Source of the DNA: Marinobacter gelidimuriae
GTDB taxonomy: Bacteria; Pseudomonadota; Gammaproteobacteria; Pseudomonadales; Oleiphilaceae
NCBI RefSeq assembly: GCF_000372805.1
Contig: NZ_KB889827.1
Coordinates: 140,263-204,262, forward strand
Direction of reading: 5' to 3'
DNA length: 64,000 bases
Shown: positions 44,114 to 53,331 of the stretch, piece after piece
Layout of the letters: every line of letters begins with the position of its first letter
Numbering within the stretch: the first letter of the stretch is position 1
Notes under the pieces: model-generated
The model's database searches: none
Seen by the model: the letters and a program-made list of their open reading frames with translations, nothing else
Told to the model about the DNA's origin: nothing
Program-made: the position numbers and the translations under genes

Positions 44114-44991
44114 ACTGCCCTTCGCACCCTGCCCTGCCACGAGGAAATACTGTACACAATCAGCGCCAGCCAGATCACCATAAAACTTGTTAACTGAATA
44201 GGGCTTAAAGGCTCGTTGAAAACCAACAGGGCGATTACGAACTGCAACGTCGGGTTTATGTACATCAGAAAGCCAACAGTAGCTAACCTCAGGCGTCGCG
44301 CGGCGCCGGCGAACAGCAGCAGGGGAATGGCCGTTAACACGCCGCTGGCCATCAACAAGCTGCCCGTGGGCAAATCCCGGGTAAAGTTCGAAGCGCCCGA
44401 TGTGGTCAGCCAACCAAAGGTTATTAAGCCCAAAGGCAGTAGCAGGAGGGTTTCCACGAATAAACCGGATAAACCGTCTAGCTGGATCTGTTTGCGCAGA
44501 AGCCCATACACGCCAAAACTGAATGCCAATACCAGGCTAATCCAGGGTAGCTCGCCCAGCATCAGCAGCTGGAGCGCGATGCCAAAGCCGGCGATAGCGA
44601 CCGCTGCCATCTGCCAACGCCCCATCTGTTCGCGCAACACCACCATGCCCAAAGCGACATTCACCAGCGGCGTCAGAAAATAGCCCAGGCTAGCCTGCAA
44701 CACGTGGCGGGTTTCAACGGCGTATATGTACACGCCCCAGTTCAGCGCTATAAGCAACGCGCAGCCCAACACCCGCCAAAGTTGTCGCGGACTGGCAAAA
44801 GCGTCTTTTACCGGCTGCCAGCGCCTTAACCCGGAAATCAGGATGGCCAGAAAAACACAGGACCAGATGATTCGATGCACCAGAATCTCAAGGGCCGGCA
44901 CGCCCTGAAACAGCGCAAAAAATAGCGCGAATGAGCCCCAGATAGTGTAGGCGCATACGCCATACCACACGCCTTTGGTCTGTTCGGGCAC
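44110..44991 (-). CDS. rarD: RarD-type EamA transporter
   Basis: A 293-residue inner-membrane protein with ten predicted helices. It begins TKGVWYGVCAYTIWGSFALF and contains ALNWGVYIYAVETRHVLQAS and GYFLTPLVNVALGMVVLREQ, hallmark RarD sequences. RarD proteins are permeases of the drug/metabolite transporter group, associated with chloramphenicol sensitivity in Pseudomonas; the native substrate is unknown. The end overlaps the start of a decayed reading frame. Confidence 0.92.
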   Translation of the reverse strand: MPEQTKGVWYGVCAYTIWGSFALFFALFQGVPALEILVHRIIWSCVFLAILISGLRRWQPVKDAFASPRQLWRVLGCALLIALNWGVYIYAVETRHVLQASLGYFLTPLVNVALGMVVLREQMGRWQMAAVAIAGFGIALQLLMLGELPWISLVLAFSFGVYGLLRKQIQLDGLSGLFVETLLLLPLGLITFGWLTTSGASNFTRDLPTGSLLMASGVLTAIPLLLFAGAARRLRLATVGFLMYINPTLQFVIALLVFNEPLSPIQLTSFMVIWLALIVYSISSWQGRVRRAV

Positions 44992-45017
44992 TGGGCTCTC
45001 CGCTGTGCAACAGGCAA

Positions 45018-45056
45018 CAAAAAAACCCCGGGCCCTGCGCCCATGGCGCAGCCCGA
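45018..45056 (-). terminator. rho-independent terminator after the TIGR02647 gene
   Basis: Read on the minus strand, CGGGC-TGCGCC pairs with GGCGCA-GG-GCCCG (two-base bulge, 3-nt loop), followed by GGGGTTTTTTTG. It lies between the TIGR02647 stop and the rarD start, so rarD probably has its own promoter. Confidence 0.75.
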
Positions 45057-45105
45057 AGTGCAGGATCTATAATCAGTGAAATCAGTACAATCAGAGTTTA
45101 ACGGA

Positions 45106-45345
45106 TTATTTACTGCTCAGTATCGCAAGCAGCATTTGCGCCTGCTCGATCGCTTCGCTACCCAATGCGGTCAGGTAGCCGCCGTCGTCGCGGGTAATCA
45201 GGCCTTTACTGAACAAACGCACTGCCGCCGAAACCAGCTCCGGGGCGGCCTCATTGCGATGTACTTTGATACCTTCCTGGGCGGACGACGAATCGAACTG
45301 GGTTAAAAGATTCAGCTCGGCCAGGTGATCTGCAGAGAATGCCAT
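45106..45345 (-). CDS. TIGR02647 family small protein
   Basis: A 79-residue cytoplasmic protein. The pattern MAFSADHLAELNLLTQFDSS, then QEGIKVHRNEAAPELVSAA and LITRDDGGYLTALG, matches my memory of the TIGR02647 family found in pseudomonads and relatives. It may have a winged-helix-like fold. Function is unknown. It is divergent from the pseudouridine synthase gene. Confidence 0.82.
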   Translation of the reverse strand: MAFSADHLAELNLLTQFDSSSAQEGIKVHRNEAAPELVSAAVRLFSKGLITRDDGGYLTALGSEAIEQAQMLLAILSSK

Positions 45346-45404
45346 GTAGTTTCCTCGTATGATGTCAGATGTCCGGCTTAGGGCCGGTTGTTACAGTCTA
45401 TACC

Positions 45405-46121
45405 ATGAGCGCCATGAAACTTTCCCGTATTGTCAGCAACCAACCCGATATAAGCCGCAAAAAAGCGAACTGGCTGATTGCTACCGGCCAGGTGTACGTT
45501 AACGACCTGAGTTGCCGTAAGGCAGACGCCGATGTGGACGAATTTGCGGTGGTCAGCGCCAACGGAAAAACCGTACAGCAGGGCCATTGTGCCCACTATA
45601 TTATGCTGCACAAACCTGCAGGTTATCTTAGCGCTACCGAAGATGATACGCACCCTACGGTTCTGCAATTGTTACCTCCCGCTTTAGGCCAGGGCCTGCA
45701 CATTGCCGGCCGGCTGGATCGCGCCACTACCGGCCTGATGATACTGACCAACAACGGCACCTGGTCACGGCAATTAACGCTGCCCGGCATGGGCAATGCC
45801 AAGGTTTATCGGGTAACAACCGCCTACCCGATTGGGCCAGACACGCCGCAGCGCTTTGCTGAGGGTATTTGGTTCGAATACGAGCAGCTCACCACAGCCC
45901 CCGCCACGCTTGAATTGCTGGAACCAACACTGGCAAGGCTGACTATTTATGAAGGCCGCTATCACCAGGTGAAGCGCATGTTCCACGCCGTAGGCAATCG
46001 GGTCATTGCGCTACACCGAGAACAGATTGGCCACTTACAATTAAACAGCGATTTGGCCGAGGGTAACTTCAGAATGCTGACGGGTTCAGAGATTGAAGGG
46101 CTGAATCGGTATTACACTTGA
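45405..46121 (+). CDS. rRNA pseudouridine synthase (RsuA/RluE family)
   Basis: A 238-residue enzyme. The N-terminal S4 domain (MKLSRIVSNQPDISRKKANW) binds RNA. The catalytic motif is GRLDRATTGLMILTNNG with the essential Asp, and GRYHQVKRMFHAVGNRV is the other conserved segment. The length and order match RsuA, which makes pseudouridine in 16S rRNA, but RluE-type 23S enzymes look alike. The start may be 45405 or 45414; neither has a clear ribosome-binding site. Confidence 0.88.
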   Translation: MSAMKLSRIVSNQPDISRKKANWLIATGQVYVNDLSCRKADADVDEFAVVSANGKTVQQGHCAHYIMLHKPAGYLSATEDDTHPTVLQLLPPALGQGLHIAGRLDRATTGLMILTNNGTWSRQLTLPGMGNAKVYRVTTAYPIGPDTPQRFAEGIWFEYEQLTTAPATLELLEPTLARLTIYEGRYHQVKRMFHAVGNRVIALHREQIGHLQLNSDLAEGNFRMLTGSEIEGLNRYYT

Positions 46122-46157
46122 GGAATAACCCTTGTTGAAGCGATATACTTTGTAGCT

Positions 46158-46856
46158 ATGAAATACGTCCACACGTTTTGCTCTCCGCTTCTCGCACTTT
46201 TTCTGGCACTCGCCAGCGGAGCGACTCATGGCGACACCATCAAGCGTATTGTGCACAGCGACGGCAGCGTGGAGTTTTCCAATGTAAAAAGCGACAGCCC
46301 GCTGGCGTCGGATGGCGCAGCCACGGTGTACCGTTATCAAGACAAATACGGCGTGGTGTCCTACAGCGGCGAACGCCCGGCTAACGCCAAGTTTTCGGTG
46401 ATTCGCTTCCACTGCTTCGCCTGTGATCCTTCGTCTACGGTGAATTGGGACACCACGCCGCTGTTTGCATCCCGCTACAATGAACAGATTGCGACGGCGG
46501 CCAAAGAGTTCAATGTAGATCCTGCCCTCGTTCGCGCCGTTATTCACGCCGAATCGGCATTCAATCCCGGGGCGCTGTCGCCCAAAGGGGCACAGGGACT
46601 TATGCAACTGATGCCCGCCACTGCAATCGAGCTGGGGGTGGTTAACGCCATGGTTGCCGAAGACAACATTCGCGGTGGTGCAAATTATCTGGCGCAAATG
46701 CTGATTCGCTTTCGGGGCGACACCAAGCTGGCCACCGCGGCCTACAACGCCGGCCCCGGAGCCGTTAACCGCCACAATGGCATTCCGCCCTACGCAGAAA
46801 CTCGGGCTTACGTGAAAAGAGTGGGTATTCTGTACCGCCGTTACGCCGCGCTTTAA
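46158..46856 (+). CDS. lytic transglycosylase (SLT domain)
   Basis: A 232-residue exported protein with an N-terminal signal (TFCSPLLALFLALASGATHG). Residues 28-95 form a DUF4124-like region (SDGSVEFSNVKSDSP, YGVVSYSGERP). The C-terminal SLT domain has the catalytic Glu in VRAVIHAESAFNPGALSPKG, AQGLMQLMPATA and TAAYNAGPGAV. It cleaves peptidoglycan in the periplasm. It follows the pseudouridine synthase by 36 bp and may share its transcript. Confidence 0.92.
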   Translation: MKYVHTFCSPLLALFLALASGATHGDTIKRIVHSDGSVEFSNVKSDSPLASDGAATVYRYQDKYGVVSYSGERPANAKFSVIRFHCFACDPSSTVNWDTTPLFASRYNEQIATAAKEFNVDPALVRAVIHAESAFNPGALSPKGAQGLMQLMPATAIELGVVNAMVAEDNIRGGANYLAQMLIRFRGDTKLATAAYNAGPGAVNRHNGIPPYAETRAYVKRVGILYRRYAAL

Positions 46857-46893
46857 CGCGCCTTTCCAAAACCCGCTCAAGCCCACAGTCCCT

Positions 46894-47523
46894 TCAGCCA
46901 AAAGCCAGCCAAACACCTACCAGCATCATCAGGCTGCCTGAAATTCGATTGGCCAGCCGTACTTTATCACCACTGCGCAGAGCTCGGCGCAAGGTGCGCC
47001 CACCATTGGCATACAGCAGCAAGCACAAAAATTCCATGCTCAGAATAATGAGTATCAGCGCCGTAAGCTGCGGCGCCATTGGCAGCGAGCTGTCTATAAA
47101 CGGCGGCAGCAAAACCACCAGAAACGCCCAGCCTTTGGGGTTGGCAATGGCGGTTATAAAACCCTGCATGGCCAACTGCCAGCGGGTGCTGCTCGGCAAT
47201 ATCGCGCCCTCTTCCGGCATCGCCATTTTGCCGCGGGAACGCCACATTTGTACGCCCAGCCATATCAAATAGGCACCGCCCGCGTATTTGGCCACCTCAA
47301 ACACCGTGGGATAACCCAGCATAAATGTAGCCACGCCTACGGCAGACGCAATGGCCACAATACCAACGCCCAGCAGTTCGCCGATCATCATCCATAATGC
47401 CCGGCGCACACCCACAGTAATGCCCAGCGACAACGCCAGGGTCATACACATGCCGGGAGTCATAGACACCACAAAAAAGGTGGGCAAAAACACCGACAAC
47501 AACGCCAAATTCAAAACCGACAT
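46894..47523 (-). CDS. LysE/RhtB-family amino acid exporter
   Basis: A 209-residue inner-membrane protein with about six helices. LysE-family features are FFVVSMTPGMCMTLALSLGI (the conserved TPGP-like region), GAYLIWLGVQMWRSRG and GFITAIANPKGWAFLVVLLP. It probably exports amino acids; the substrate is not predictable. ATG 47523 is chosen because AAGG lies seven bases upstream, whereas the alternative ATG at 47529 directly touches that site. Confidence 0.87.
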   Translation of the reverse strand: MSVLNLALLSVFLPTFFVVSMTPGMCMTLALSLGITVGVRRALWMMIGELLGVGIVAIASAVGVATFMLGYPTVFEVAKYAGGAYLIWLGVQMWRSRGKMAMPEEGAILPSSTRWQLAMQGFITAIANPKGWAFLVVLLPPFIDSSLPMAPQLTALILIILSMEFLCLLLYANGGRTLRRALRSGDKVRLANRISGSLMMLVGVWLAFG

Positions 47524-47579
47524 AACCATCCTTAAACGTTTGCAGCGACGCTGCGCATAAATTTTCCGGCGTAGCGCCG

Positions 47580-48428
47580 CTATAGCAGCACGCTGACAAT
47601 ACCCACACTACTAACGATGAACAGCACAACTCCCAACAGGCGGAAAAACACCGGCGTTTCGGCTTTCAAAATACGGTCGTGAAAACGCAGCCCTATCACA
47701 TGACCAATGGCGGCGCATGGCAACAGCCACAGATGGTGAATCAGCTGCAGATCCAGCCCAACCCAGATAAACGCAGCCAGTTTGATCAGCACCAGAATAA
47801 ACCAGAGACCAAACAAGGTGTCGCGCAGCTTTTCCCGGGGCAGATGCTGCGCCGCCACCGCAATAATCAATGGTGCACCAATCAGCGAGGTACCGCTGAT
47901 GTAACCACCGGCCATCAGCAAGCCCACGTCCACCGCTTTGCTGTTGCTGCGAAAAGGCCGGTTGAGGATATAAGACACCGAATAAATCGCAACAATCACA
48001 AATATGATGGAGCTAAGCACATTTGCCGGCAGTGTAAACAGACCAAACACGCCAATCAGTTTAGGCACGATCATAATGCGGAGCATACGCCACAGGTAAG
48101 GCCAATCCACCGTGCTCTCTACCTTGCTTTCTACCGTGCTTTCCGGCGCTGTTACGGCGGCATCCGGCCCAAAGCCGGTTAATGTCTGGCCGCTTTTATC
48201 ACCTTTCTGGCTTTGACCGCGGCGATTGTTCATCCAGATGGTCAGTGATGAAAAAACCAGCAGGTGAACGGCTATGATCGGCAAAAAAACCAGCGGGTCG
48301 TCTTTCACCAGCAGCAAAAACGGCAACGACAATACAGCCCCACCGAAGCCCAACCCGGAGCGTACAAAACCGCTCCAAATGAAGATCAGCGCAATCAAAC
48401 CGTACTGAATTAGGGAAAGATCTGACAT
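47580..48428 (-). CDS. TSUP (TauE/SafE) family transporter
   Basis: A 282-residue inner-membrane protein. It starts LIQYGLIALIFIWSGFVRSG and has FGGAVLSLPFLLLV, typical of TauE/SafE carriers, with about eight helices. A hydrophilic insert of about 40 residues (NNRRGQSQKGDKSG, PESTVESKVESTVD) is unusual for the family. Members move sulfonates, sulfoacetate or other organic anions; the substrate here is unknown. It is separated from the tct operon by a terminator. Confidence 0.85.
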   Translation of the reverse strand: MSDLSLIQYGLIALIFIWSGFVRSGLGFGGAVLSLPFLLLVKDDPLVFLPIIAVHLLVFSSLTIWMNNRRGQSQKGDKSGQTLTGFGPDAAVTAPESTVESKVESTVDWPYLWRMLRIMIVPKLIGVFGLFTLPANVLSSIIFVIVAIYSVSYILNRPFRSNSKAVDVGLLMAGGYISGTSLIGAPLIIAVAAQHLPREKLRDTLFGLWFILVLIKLAAFIWVGLDLQLIHHLWLLPCAAIGHVIGLRFHDRILKAETPVFFRLLGVVLFIVSSVGIVSVLL

Positions 48429-48476
48429 AACATCCTGAACAGTAGGAGTAAATTCATTCGAGTGTAACGGTTTTCA

Positions 48477-48503
48477 ATAAAAAACACCGGGCAAAGCCCG
48501 GTG
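48477..48503 (-). terminator. rho-independent terminator of the tctCBA operon
   Basis: On the minus strand CACCGGGC pairs with GCCCGGTG around TTT, followed by TTTTTTATT. It lies 43 bp after the tctA stop. Confidence 0.85.
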
Positions 48504-48545
48504 CAACATGCGTAATTTATCCGCCGTGGCAGCTTACCGGAGCGT

Positions 48546-50072
48546 TTAATCGCTCACCGGGCCCTCCTTGATAGCTGAGCGCATGCGCCGGCGCAGTATT
48601 GGCCCAACCAGCGTTGGCAGCACCAAGCCCAAACCCGCCACCAGCCACAAACCAATAGCCAAAGGGCTAGACCAGAGCGTCATCCAGTCTCCGTCAGACA
48701 ATATCAACGCGTGACCCAGGTTCTTTTCCATTTCTGGCCCCAACAGCAGGCCTAGAATAATGGGTACCATGGGAATTTCCAGCTTGCGCAGAATAAACCC
48801 GCCCACTCCAAACACAATCATGAAGTACAGATCAAAGGTGCTGTGGCTAATGGAGTAAATACCCACAAACGCTACCATGGTCACAATCGGCAGCAGGTAC
48901 ATTGGCGGCACCGACAGCAGCCGAACAAACACGCTAATCATCGGAATGTTTAGTATCAGCAGCAATACGTTGCCAATCAACAGCGCAGCGATCACCCCCC
49001 ACACAATCTCGGCGTTCTGGGTGAACATTAACGGCCCCGGCGTGATATTCAGGGAAATCAGCATGGCCAGCAACACCGCTGTGGTGCCACTGCCCGGCAC
49101 ACCCAGAGTCAACATCGGCACCAAAGCGCCAGACGCCGCGCCGTTGTTGCCGGCCTCAGGCGCCACTACGCCACGAATATCACCTTCGCCAAAGCGGCCT
49201 TTTTTGCCCAGCACCGTTTTTTCCAGGGTATAGCTGATAAAGCTGCCCAAAGACGCACCGGCACCCGGCAGCACACCGGCCATAAAGCCCAGCACACCAC
49301 CGCGCAGCTGGGTGGGGATAGTCGATACAATTTCTTTGAAACTCAGCGTCAGTTTCCCTACCTTCACTTTGCTGCGGCCTTTGCCCATTCGTGCTTCAAC
49401 AAAAAACAACAGCTCGGATATGGCGAACAGCCCAACAATCGCCAATATGAAGTCGATACCTTCATACAGCTCCAACACACCGGCGGTATAACGCTGGGTG
49501 CCGGTGGATATGTCGATACCCACGGTGGAAATCATGATGCCAAGCGCTGCAGCAATCACCGTTTTCATCGGATTTTTGCCGGTTATGCCGCCAAGAGTGG
49601 CGAACGCCAACACAAACAGGGCGAAGTATTCCACCGGCCCGAAGGTCAGTGCGAATCGCGCCAGCACCGGTGCCAGAATGATAAGCCCTATAGTGCCAAT
49701 CAAGCCCCCCGCGAAAGACGCAATCGCTGAAATGGCCAAAGCATCTGCCGCACGGCCTTGTTGCGCCATGGGATAGCCGTCCAGGCAGGTCATCATGGCT
49801 GGCTCGTCGCCCGGTATGTTTAGCAGGATGGACGAAATCCGCCCGCCGTACATAGCTCCGACGTACACCGAGGTGAGCAGAATCATCGCGGTTTCCGGCG
49901 GCAGCCCCAGGGCAAAAGCCAGCGGAATCAGAATCGCAACACCGTTAGCAGGGCCCAAGCCCGGCAGGCAGCCGATCAGGGAACCGGCAAAGGCGCCGAA
50001 CAGCGCAAACATCAGGTTGTACGGTGTTAACGCCACCGCAAACCCGTCCATCAGAAAGCCAATGGTTTCCAT
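48546..50072 (-). CDS. tctA: tripartite tricarboxylate transporter, large membrane subunit
   Basis: A 508-residue inner-membrane protein with about twelve helices. TctA signatures: GSLIGCLPGLGPANGVAILI near the N terminus, MYGGRISSILLNIPGDEPA, and the second-half repeat GVLPGAGASLGSFISYTLEK and LTLGVPGSGTTAVLL. It moves a carboxylate with Na+ or H+ after delivery by the TctC binding protein. It is the last gene of tctCBA; the tctB stop is 2 bp from its start. Confidence 0.94.
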   Translation of the reverse strand: METIGFLMDGFAVALTPYNLMFALFGAFAGSLIGCLPGLGPANGVAILIPLAFALGLPPETAMILLTSVYVGAMYGGRISSILLNIPGDEPAMMTCLDGYPMAQQGRAADALAISAIASFAGGLIGTIGLIILAPVLARFALTFGPVEYFALFVLAFATLGGITGKNPMKTVIAAALGIMISTVGIDISTGTQRYTAGVLELYEGIDFILAIVGLFAISELLFFVEARMGKGRSKVKVGKLTLSFKEIVSTIPTQLRGGVLGFMAGVLPGAGASLGSFISYTLEKTVLGKKGRFGEGDIRGVVAPEAGNNGAASGALVPMLTLGVPGSGTTAVLLAMLISLNITPGPLMFTQNAEIVWGVIAALLIGNVLLLILNIPMISVFVRLLSVPPMYLLPIVTMVAFVGIYSISHSTFDLYFMIVFGVGGFILRKLEIPMVPIILGLLLGPEMEKNLGHALILSDGDWMTLWSSPLAIGLWLVAGLGLVLPTLVGPILRRRMRSAIKEGPVSD

Positions 50073-50074
50073 GG

Positions 50075-50521
50075 TCAGAAGCCTCCCAGCAGGCCGTCAG
50101 GCAGGCTCAGCGACAAGCCATAGTTGAACAACCCGAACACCACAACGGCACTGATTAAACCCGTCACAAATGCCTGCTTCAGAGGTGCACCCATGCGCCA
50201 GCTCAAGACTCCGATAACCAACGTAGTGGAAATAATAAATCCCAATGGCTCGAGCAGCAGCGCATAAACCACCAGCACAATGATCGAAATCACCAGTTCC
50301 AGAGCAGATTTGCCCACCGGCCATTTGGCATCGGCGTCTGGTTTGATCATCAGGTACAGGCTGCCCACCACCAGCACAATCGCCAGAATGGTGGGGAATG
50401 TTTCTGGCCCTACACCCTCGGCACCGCCGAAGGGTTCAGGCCATTGCTGCGCTACCCAGCCATAGGCAACCGCCACAACCAGCAGAAACAAGCCCAGAAT
50501 ACGGTCGCCCATGCCGGTCAT
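50075..50521 (-). CDS. tctB: tripartite tricarboxylate transporter, small membrane subunit
   Basis: A 148-residue protein with four hydrophobic helices (LGLFLLVVAVAYGWVAQQW, FPTILAIVLVVGSLYLMI and others), the usual TctB plan. It pairs with TctA in the membrane. The start overlaps the tctC stop by four bases (ATGA), so translation is coupled. Confidence 0.9.
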   Translation of the reverse strand: MTGMGDRILGLFLLVVAVAYGWVAQQWPEPFGGAEGVGPETFPTILAIVLVVGSLYLMIKPDADAKWPVGKSALELVISIIVLVVYALLLEPLGFIISTTLVIGVLSWRMGAPLKQAFVTGLISAVVVFGLFNYGLSLSLPDGLLGGF

Positions 50522-51495
50522 TTTAGTAGACCGATTTCCCGGGACAGGTTTTCAATGTCCTGCACCTGGTTGGTTACAAAGCTTTCAAACTCGCCGGCCT
50601 TGGGGTGGAACGGAATCAGACCGTTACTTTTCATCACGGCTTTCCATTCTTTGCTGGCGTAAATAGTGTCCATCGCCTCTACCCAGTATTGCTGAGCTTC
50701 TTCGGAGGTTTCTTTGGGCATATAAAACCCGCGCCAGTTAGGGCCAAGCGCATCAATACCTTGCTCGCGGGCGGTAGGTATGTTGCCAAATTTGCCCGGC
50801 AGGCGTTCTTCGGAAAGCACCGCCAGTACGCGCAAATCGCCCGATTCCATAAAGCCGGTCGCTTCAGATACGTCACCGGTAAAGGCATCCACCTGGCCAC
50901 CCACTACCTGGGTCATGGCTTCGCCGCCGTTGTTGTATGACAGGTAAGGAATGGACGGCAACTTTTCGGCACCCGCCGCTTTTGCTGCAATCAGCACTTT
51001 CAAGTGGTCCCAACCGCCGCGAGCACTGCCGCCGGCAAACTTAACCGCGCGTGGGTCTTCTTTCAGCGCATCCATCAGCTGATTCAAGTTTTGGTACTCG
51101 GAATCTTTGCTCACAGCGATGATGCCGTAGTCGGCTCCCAAAGCGCCGATCCACTTCACCATCGAGGCGTCCAAACCGGGAAACTGCTTCTGTGCCAACC
51201 GGGTGGTGGTGGCGGTAGACGCCGCAACAATCAGCTTGTCGTCGTTTTTACGCTTGCTGACGGTGTGAGCGTAAGCTACCCCACCGCCGGCGCCGGCCAT
51301 ATTGACGGTTTGTACAGAGCCTTCTACCAGTTCAAGCTTCTGCATAACGTTGCCAACGCTACGGCAGGTGAAATCCCAGCCGCCGCCCGGGTCCGCCGGA
51401 GCCAGACACTCTACTGTCCCGCTGGGCTCCCAGGCCATGACAGACATACTGAAAGCGGCGGCCGCCGCGAGTGTTATTGTTCTTTTAATAAACAT
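50518..51495 (-). CDS. tctC: tripartite tricarboxylate transporter substrate-binding protein
   Basis: A 325-residue periplasmic protein with signal peptide FIKRTITLAAAAAFSMSVMA. The Bug/TctC fold is visible: ECLAPADPGGGWDFTCRSVG at the start and NMAGAGGGVAYAHTVSKR, and SARGGWDHLKVLIAAKAAG in the second domain. It binds a (tri)carboxylate and delivers it to TctAB. ATG 51495 is preferred, with AAGGTGG five bases upstream; GTG 51504 also fits the frame. The ligand cannot be read from sequence. Confidence 0.92.
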   Translation of the reverse strand: MFIKRTITLAAAAAFSMSVMAWEPSGTVECLAPADPGGGWDFTCRSVGNVMQKLELVEGSVQTVNMAGAGGGVAYAHTVSKRKNDDKLIVAASTATTTRLAQKQFPGLDASMVKWIGALGADYGIIAVSKDSEYQNLNQLMDALKEDPRAVKFAGGSARGGWDHLKVLIAAKAAGAEKLPSIPYLSYNNGGEAMTQVVGGQVDAFTGDVSEATGFMESGDLRVLAVLSEERLPGKFGNIPTAREQGIDALGPNWRGFYMPKETSEEAQQYWVEAMDTIYASKEWKAVMKSNGLIPFHPKAGEFESFVTNQVQDIENLSREIGLLK

Positions 51496-51702
51496 ACTAT
51501 CCACCTTGTTGTTTCGGTAAAAAATGGCGTTTCAGCAAACAGAATAGAAGGCAATGCGTAGTTGCTGAAGCTTGCGGGCGTAACGGATATAAAAGAACTA
51601 TCATTCATTCTGTTCATACAGTTCACGGGCAAAAAGAGTTACGGTGTTTTAACCTGATAAATCCGGGCGCCCGGCGCCGATGGACCAAGCTGACGGACGC
51701 CT

Positions 51703-53331
51703 ATGCCTGTAAAGCGACGCACAAAACTTAAAACCCGCATGATTCTCACCCTTGGCCTGGTGAGCGCTCTACAAACCGTGTTCATTGGCGTGTTTGCCGG
51801 TTATTACCTCAGCGAATCCCTATACAACGAGATTGGCCAGCGGGCTTTGATGGTCGCCAAAACCATTGCCGCCAGCCCCGCTGTTATCCGTGGCATTCAA
51901 CAACGTAATATTGAAGACCTAAACGCCCTCGCCCGCACCTTGACCCGAACCAACGAGGCTCTGTTTGTTGTCATTGGCGATCAGGACGCCATTCGCCTTG
52001 CGCACCCGTCCCCCAAACGCATCGGCCAATCCATGGGCGACGACGAGGGCGATTACGGCCGTCGCGCACTGGTGGAGGGCAAGGGCTACATCGCCCGAGC
52101 GCTCGGCAACCTGGGCGAATCCATGCGGGGAAAAGCGCCGGTGTTTGAACCAGACAGCGACTTTATTATTGGAATCATATCGGTGGGCTACAGCGTAAGC
52201 CAGGTGGAAGCCACCGTGCAGCGCTACAGTTTTGTGTTTTACGGGGTTTTGAGCGTGGCATTGCTGGTTAGCATTCTCGCAGCGGTTGTGATTGCCAGTC
52301 GTTTCAAGCGCGCTATTTTTGGCCTGGAACCGGAGGAAATCGCCGGTCTGTTCCAAGAGCGCAACGCAACGCTGCAATCGGTGCGTGAAGGCATTATTGC
52401 CATTAACCGCGACGGCATTATTACCACGGTGAATCGTGCGGCCCTGGTCACTCTTGGGCTTGATACCGAGATGCCGGTGGCAGGGCGCCCCATTCACGAG
52501 ATACTGCCGGAGAGCGGTTTAATGTCCGTTCTGGCCACCGGCACGCCAGATTTCGACCGCGAAGTGTGGCTGCGCAACCGCCAGATGGTGGTCAACCGGC
52601 TGCCAATGCGCCAAGGCGACGACATAATCGGCGTGGTGGCCAGCTTCCGTTTGCGTAACGAGCTGGATCAAGTCAGCCAGCAGCTCACCCGCATCCAGCA
52701 ATACGCCGACACTCTGCGCAGCCAAACCCACGAATACTCCAATAAGCTGCACACCATCGCAGGGCTGATACAGTTGGGTGCCTACAACGACGCTCTGGGG
52801 CTTATTGGCAGCGAAGTCAGCAGCCATCAGGCACTGATTCACTTGCTGCTGGAAGCCGTGCCTGACCCCATCATTGCCGGTTGCCTGCTGGGCAAACACA
52901 ACCGTGCCCGGGAAATGGGCCTGCACCTGGACATAGACCCAGATAGCCAGATGAACGACCTGCCGCACAATTTACCGCGAGAACAACTCGTCAGCGTACT
53001 CGGCAATTTGATTGATAACGCGCTGGAAGCCACCCGTCGGCATACCGGTGCCAATGGCCGGGTACAGCTGTCGATGACCGATCTCGGCCAAGAGCTGATT
53101 TTCGAGGTGGAAGACCAGGGCCCGGGCATCCCCTTGGAGGTTCAAAGCCGAATGTTTGAAAAGGGTGTTACCAGCAAAACAGGCACCCATCACGGTTTTG
53201 GTTTGCATCTGGTGCGTCAGTTTCTGGACAGTTGGGGTGGCTCGGTGACGGTGGAAAACCTGGGAACCGCTGGCGGCAGCCGCTTCACCTTGTATTTACC
53301 AAAAACACCCACCGGCAGGAGCCAACTTTGA
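51703..53331 (+). CDS. sensor histidine kinase, CitA/DcuS family
   Basis: A 542-residue membrane kinase. Helix 1 is about residues 13-35, a periplasmic PAS-like (PASp) sensor about 36-172, helix 2 about 177-199, a cytoplasmic PAS domain about 215-320, then the kinase core. The phospho-acceptor is H343 in SQTHEYSNKLHTIAGLIQLG, a signature of the citrate/C4-dicarboxylate sensor group. N, G1 and G2 boxes are NLIDNALEA, EDQGPGIP and HGFGLHL. It is divergent from tctCBA (about 200 bp between starts), so it probably senses the transported carboxylate. Confidence 0.92.
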   Translation: MPVKRRTKLKTRMILTLGLVSALQTVFIGVFAGYYLSESLYNEIGQRALMVAKTIAASPAVIRGIQQRNIEDLNALARTLTRTNEALFVVIGDQDAIRLAHPSPKRIGQSMGDDEGDYGRRALVEGKGYIARALGNLGESMRGKAPVFEPDSDFIIGIISVGYSVSQVEATVQRYSFVFYGVLSVALLVSILAAVVIASRFKRAIFGLEPEEIAGLFQERNATLQSVREGIIAINRDGIITTVNRAALVTLGLDTEMPVAGRPIHEILPESGLMSVLATGTPDFDREVWLRNRQMVVNRLPMRQGDDIIGVVASFRLRNELDQVSQQLTRIQQYADTLRSQTHEYSNKLHTIAGLIQLGAYNDALGLIGSEVSSHQALIHLLLEAVPDPIIAGCLLGKHNRAREMGLHLDIDPDSQMNDLPHNLPREQLVSVLGNLIDNALEATRRHTGANGRVQLSMTDLGQELIFEVEDQGPGIPLEVQSRMFEKGVTSKTGTHHGFGLHLVRQFLDSWGGSVTVENLGTAGGSRFTLYLPKTPTGRSQL